64,000 nt of DNA. Origin: Chrysogorgia sp. JL179-B06. Its lineage: Eukaryota; Cnidaria; Anthozoa; Scleralcyonacea; Chrysogorgiidae. The stretch covers positions 2,398,501 through 2,462,500 of the forward strand of contig JAYKKM010000224.1 of NCBI GenBank assembly GCA_035772405.1, given 5' to 3'. The translations under genes and the position numbers were made by a program. Each line of letters begins with the position of its first letter. The first letter of the stretch is position 1. The notes under the pieces are model-generated. The model had not been told where the DNA came from. It ran no database searches and saw only the letters and a list, made by a program, of their open reading frames with translations. Below are positions 1-64,000 of this stretch, in pieces.

Positions 1-1708
1 GTTTTCATGATTTCATCACTCGTATATAAATTTTAGCGGTCGCCATGTTTGGCCTAGATTTCAGGTTTTGCTTGCAGCGTGAATATGTCGTGGCTTCTGA
101 TTGGTCACGAAGGAATATTCCAGTTATAAGAAGGTTTGTGATTGGATAACGCTATACTAGTGGTCTATAACCAATAGACCACTAGTAACTCAGCCAATCA
201 GAATGCTGAATTTGTAATAGAGTCAAATAGACAACTCGGGCTCGTTCTGGATATTCATTACCTTATATAGACTTTGCCCATTGTCAGTATCTGAAACTAG
301 ATCTGAAGTTCTGAAGTTCACACTTCTGTTGACAAGACCGTGATCAGAAAATTTAATCTGCATTGTCATGCAAATCCGCGTAGATTTCTTAGAATTATTT
401 TTAAAAGGTTGCATATAAAGGTTAATTTATCAAAAACACTTTCCAGATTGAGTCTGAAAAAAGCAAAAAAAAAATGCCGAGTTAGCGCGGGCTTTCTTTT
501 TCTGTTTAGCGGTTAAAACTAACATCGCCGAAATGAAACCTTGAAAACCGTAATTACAGGTTTAAAACAACTCAGATATGAGTGTTTTATGACCATTTTT
601 CAACGGAAATTATTTAGAACTGACAGCAATGTCGACCTTGAACACTAATAAAGGTAAACAGTGATATAGAGCGAGTAAAATAATGACATGTCGTCTTTTC
701 AGGGTTTTTTTGGATGTTTTGAGTTCTTTTAAGAACTTTGCCTGACTAAAACAATTTTTGGTACAATGTTAACAACTATCAAGCTAAACACTAGTTGTTT
801 TTCTACTGAAATACCACTTTTTAAGTTATTTGTTTGGCATTAATGTTATGTTTATACTTGCTGCAAAAAGCAGTTCTTTATATAACACATTAAACATATT
901 TTTATCTTTCAGTTCTACACGATATATTTTAATTTCAAGACCAACAACACATACAATTCCGTTTAGAAAACTCTACTTTAGAATCTTGATGATACATTTT
1001 AGAGAAATGTACCTTAACAGTGATTAAATTTCGTTGGGAATAAAAAATATTCAAATTCCGGCATTGGTTCTTTCGCGGCCATCTTGTAAAATGGTTGCTA
1101 TGGCAACCAGGATCAAATTTGCAATGCCCCAATAGCCAAAAATATTCTGTAGGGTATATTATAACTTTGTACCAAGTTCCATCCTCCATGAAAGGTACAA
1201 TTATTCCATAATTTTCACGAAAACCAGTTGCACTATTTGTACAATGGACGTTTTTGATTCTCGAATGGCGTATTCTTTCAAATTATTTCAATGAATTATT
1301 TGATATCCCAAGTGAGGACTATGAACCTCTGACGGTGTTAGGCCCGGTTCAGACGTCGAACTTCACATATGTCGAACTCAATGCAAATTAGTTTAACTAC
1401 GCTCATCTTAAGCTGGTAGACTCTACTGGCATTATCCAAGATGGAAAAGTAACTCTCAGCTAGATTCTTGCACGGTTCTGAACTTTCTAGATGTTTGAAA
1501 CGTGAGAGTTCTGTCCGTAGAAAGATGTTCATAAGCACATGTATAAAAATACTGTTTAGTATTACCAACATATACGGAATTACACCCGGCACAGAAATAT
1601 TTATATACTACTTCTTATTTGAGAGACGTGGATAATATATAATTCAATTAAACCCGTTTAGTGCGCGAGTTTAAGCGTAATGTGTTGATGTTTTGGATGT
1701 TTTAACAG
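1..1708. other. Upstream intron, no exon recognised
   Basis: Presumably intron upstream of the first exon found here, because that exon starts inside a codon. A small palindrome (TAGTGGTCTAT/ATAGACCACTA) lies near 158-186. It is next to an 'AGCCAATCAGAATGC'-type stretch that recurs near 38753, so this is repeat sequence. I looked for the preceding UNC80 block and did not find it. The short open frames here have no family resemblance. Confidence 0.5.
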
Positions 1709-63323
<61,615 letters not shown>

Positions 63324-64000
63324 GTATGTATATATTATACCTGTTAACGTTTTGAATATTAACATGGTGATATAGTATATTGGATATAAATTACAGTAAA
63401 CACCCGCCTGGGATAGGTTCTTATATATTTGATATCTAACAAAAAATCAGGGTGTTAGGTTCTTATAAATTAGTTTGTAATTATTTTACCATGCAAAAAA
63501 CTGGAGAAAGACAACTCAATAAACCATAATGCCACAATTCAGTAACTGATAAACACTTATGTCAATGAGATGATATGGATGAAATTAACTAGGCAGTACT
63601 TTCAGTTTTCTTTGTAGATGATAAGAGTATAAGACTATATAGTATATAACAATATTAAGGTACATCTTCCTTAACACTGAACACTATTACTGCTACAGCT
63701 CATAGCAGTACACTGTTACATGACTGACATGCTGTTGGTTTTCCCACTTCCACAGTGTAGATTATATCTAAAAAATGTTAGGACTTTGCTACAGTGGAAT
63801 TATAGATTGATTTTGTGACATAAGAACCTATTTCAACTATCAGGCTCAAACAGGTTCTTATTGAGGGGCACAAAATCCCTAATTTCAGCCTGAGGTTCTT
63901 ATAGGTGGAAGGTTCTTCATAGCAGGTGTTTACTGTACCCTCCCTCGCTTCTTGATAGTTGCAGTAGAATGTAATGACCGAAATGCTGACTGTGATTATT
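63324..64000. other. Intron running out of the window
   Basis: AT-rich. Contains several 'ggttcttat' motifs (63416, 63467, 63825, 63855, 63895) in both orientations, a degraded repeat. No exon seen. Confidence 0.6.

Noticed and set aside
1240..1395. Possible extra exon (frame with FNELFDIPSEDYEPLTVL)
   Set aside because: No fitting acceptor and donor pair, no match to the UNC80 block expected before 1709, and the following sequence looks like a dispersed repeat.

Overview
The window is nuclear DNA of a metazoan. It is AT-rich, dense in introns and crowded with repeats. The main feature is one long host gene on the + strand that enters from the left, crosses the whole window and leaves on the right. 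From its conceptual translation I recognise it as a homologue of UNC80, the large HEAT/ARM-like scaffold of the NALCN sodium-leak channel complex. I find 32 exons between 1709 and 63323, all with AG/GT borders. The phases fit from one exon to the next and give one open frame of 1209 codons. This covers roughly the C-terminal half of the conserved protein; the 5' part and the last exons lie outside. NALCN-complex genes, tRNA-derived SINEs, a chromodomain-integrase Maverick, Crypton-type ORF fragments and abundant palindromic MITEs suggest an invertebrate. A cnidarian such as a coral or sea anemone is my best guess, but that is inference.

Layout. 1-7424: first two exons, a (CT)n/(AT)n microsatellite and several palindromic MITEs. 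7425-13676: five exons among large inverted repeats and the AACAG minisatellite (11007-11635). 13677-19000: a palindrome holding a nested composite element, then small exons including a 39-bp one, then a 1.5-kb pyrimidine-rich 23-bp minisatellite that runs to within a few bases of an exon acceptor. 19000-27262: eight exons separated by MITE-filled introns. 27263-38220: the largest intron, split by an 8.7-kb Maverick/Polinton (28086-36791) with a 6-bp target duplication (TCCTAT) and terminal repeats of about 0.8 kb.

The Maverick carries, on the minus strand, a DDE integrase with a chromodomain, two tandem copies of a membrane protein (one frameshifted), a frameshifted major-capsid-like gene, an A32-like packaging ATPase and a small protein whose 3' end lies in the terminal repeat. 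On the plus strand is the 3' part of a protein-primed DNA polymerase B with a stop and a frameshift. No protease or minor capsid gene was found. It looks like a deleted, decaying copy.

38221-64000: thirteen more UNC80 exons with introns full of SINEs, tandem repeats (48020-49112, 58846-59400), GATC-rich palindromes, and a nested element at 60010-61869 that holds a Crypton-like fragment and three further layers of insertion. No second complete host gene was recognised. Most remaining short open frames are not supported as genes.
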